From an uncultured Clostridium sp. (GTDB lineage Bacteria > Bacillota > Clostridia > TANB77 > CAG-508), in contig CAOKPI010000015.1 of the NCBI GenBank assembly GCA_948470605.1, positions 1 through 39,914 on the forward strand: a DNA stretch of 39,914 bases, written 5' to 3'. A program made the translations under genes and the position numbers. Under the pieces are notes generated by a model, which made no database searches, was not told where the DNA came from, and saw nothing but the letters and a program-made list of their open reading frames with translations. Of the stretch, positions 39,480-39,914 are shown one piece after another. How positions within the stretch are numbered: position 1 is the stretch's first letter; each line of letters starts with the position of its first letter.

Positions 39480-39914
39480 TTATTATATCAAAATACTGGA
39501 AAATTTACAATATTTTTACATTTTTCAACTTGCATTTTTCTGCTCTTTCATTTTCATTGGACTGTATTTAAAATTTTATTTTTCCTTCGTATGGTCGTTG
39601 TATGGTCATGTGAAACATATTTTAACATTTATGAAAGTATGTTGAAAGGTATAGATTTTTTACAAACCTTAAAAATGGCGAAAATATAGGGCTTTCACAG
39701 TTGTTCAGATACCTTTCACATCTGTTGAAAACCCTTAATATTGGCTCCTTTGCGTAGGACGTATTCGAAAAATCTATCGCAAAAAAGTTACTTATTTCCG
39801 TTTCAAATGTAGTTATAGCAATAGTTTGTAAGAAATGTACTCACAAATCGGTATTTTTTGCTATTAACTATGTTTTTAATTTAACATAAAATTTTAGGTT
39901 TGGCAATACTTTTT
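39480..39914. other. intergenic region with dyads, no gene seen
   Basis: About 435 bases upstream of the nuclease gene and reaching the window end. It holds several related TTTCACA/TGTTGAAA-type words, an inverted pair GAAAGGTAT/ATACCTTTC (about 39646-39654 and 39709-39717), an imperfect hairpin GGGCTTTCACAG with CTGTTGAAAACCC (about 39690-39735), and TTTGCG/CGCAAA (39752-39757, 39779-39784). No long frame with a ribosome site is found. It may be a regulatory or former element-boundary region. Confidence 0.4.

Overview
The window looks like a chromosomal segment of an AT-rich, Gram-positive anaerobe, most likely an uncultured low-GC clostridium. Evidence: standard stop codons including TGA, strong AAAGGAGG ribosome sites, a class-D-like sortase with an LPXTG-type substrate, rpoD and dnaG side by side, and an oxygen-sensitive redox gene set (four-subunit 2-oxoacid:ferredoxin oxidoreductase, flavodiiron protein, rubredoxin). 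No rRNA or CRISPR array was seen. One tRNA, tRNA-Leu(UAA), is present. Species cannot be named from sequence alone.

Layout. 1-5400 is accessory: the debris of an integrative element (broken excisionase and integrase starts, a frameshifted winged-helix-like gene, a second broken excisionase-like gene), an IS3-family insertion that beheaded a LysR regulator, and a histidine phosphatase. Two small modules flank this debris. Each has a 29-41 residue peptide gene on the minus strand and a consensus-promoter small RNA on the plus strand that carries a second copy, in antisense sense, of that peptide's own translation start region. 5700-10400 holds tRNA-Leu, a frameshifted thioester-domain surface protein, its sortase, and a two-component system. 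10500-18000 is housekeeping: MscS channel, rpoD, dnaG, a small alarmone synthetase, a short prolyl-tRNA synthetase and scpB. 18100-24600 is the redox block: fprA-rubredoxin on the minus strand and the por operon on the plus strand, with a structured leader. 24600-29900 carries a broken-looking thiN, a YbhN/MprF-type membrane protein, a FxLYD protein, a zinc-ribbon protein, tyrS and a DUF5665 gene. 29900-33800 holds a UPF0182 membrane protein and ftsY. 33990-39914 is again accessory: DUF2000, a C39-like cysteine peptidase, Nudix and Panacea-like remnants, and an AlwI-family restriction-modification pair.

The most interesting signal is the duplicated peptide/antisense-RNA module. Both copies keep the same promoters, the same leader hairpin that hides the Shine-Dalgarno, and terminators that keep the two RNAs from overlapping. 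The pairing sequence differs completely between copies, yet in each it matches its own target. This is the pattern expected of a trans-pairing type I toxin-antitoxin family; toxicity is inference.

Other recurring themes: two families of hairpin repeats that begin at or overlap stop codons of several genes; terminators that contain the stop codon of the gene they end; and single-base frameshifts in otherwise conserved genes (thiN, DUF5665, the surface protein), which may be real decay or consensus errors.
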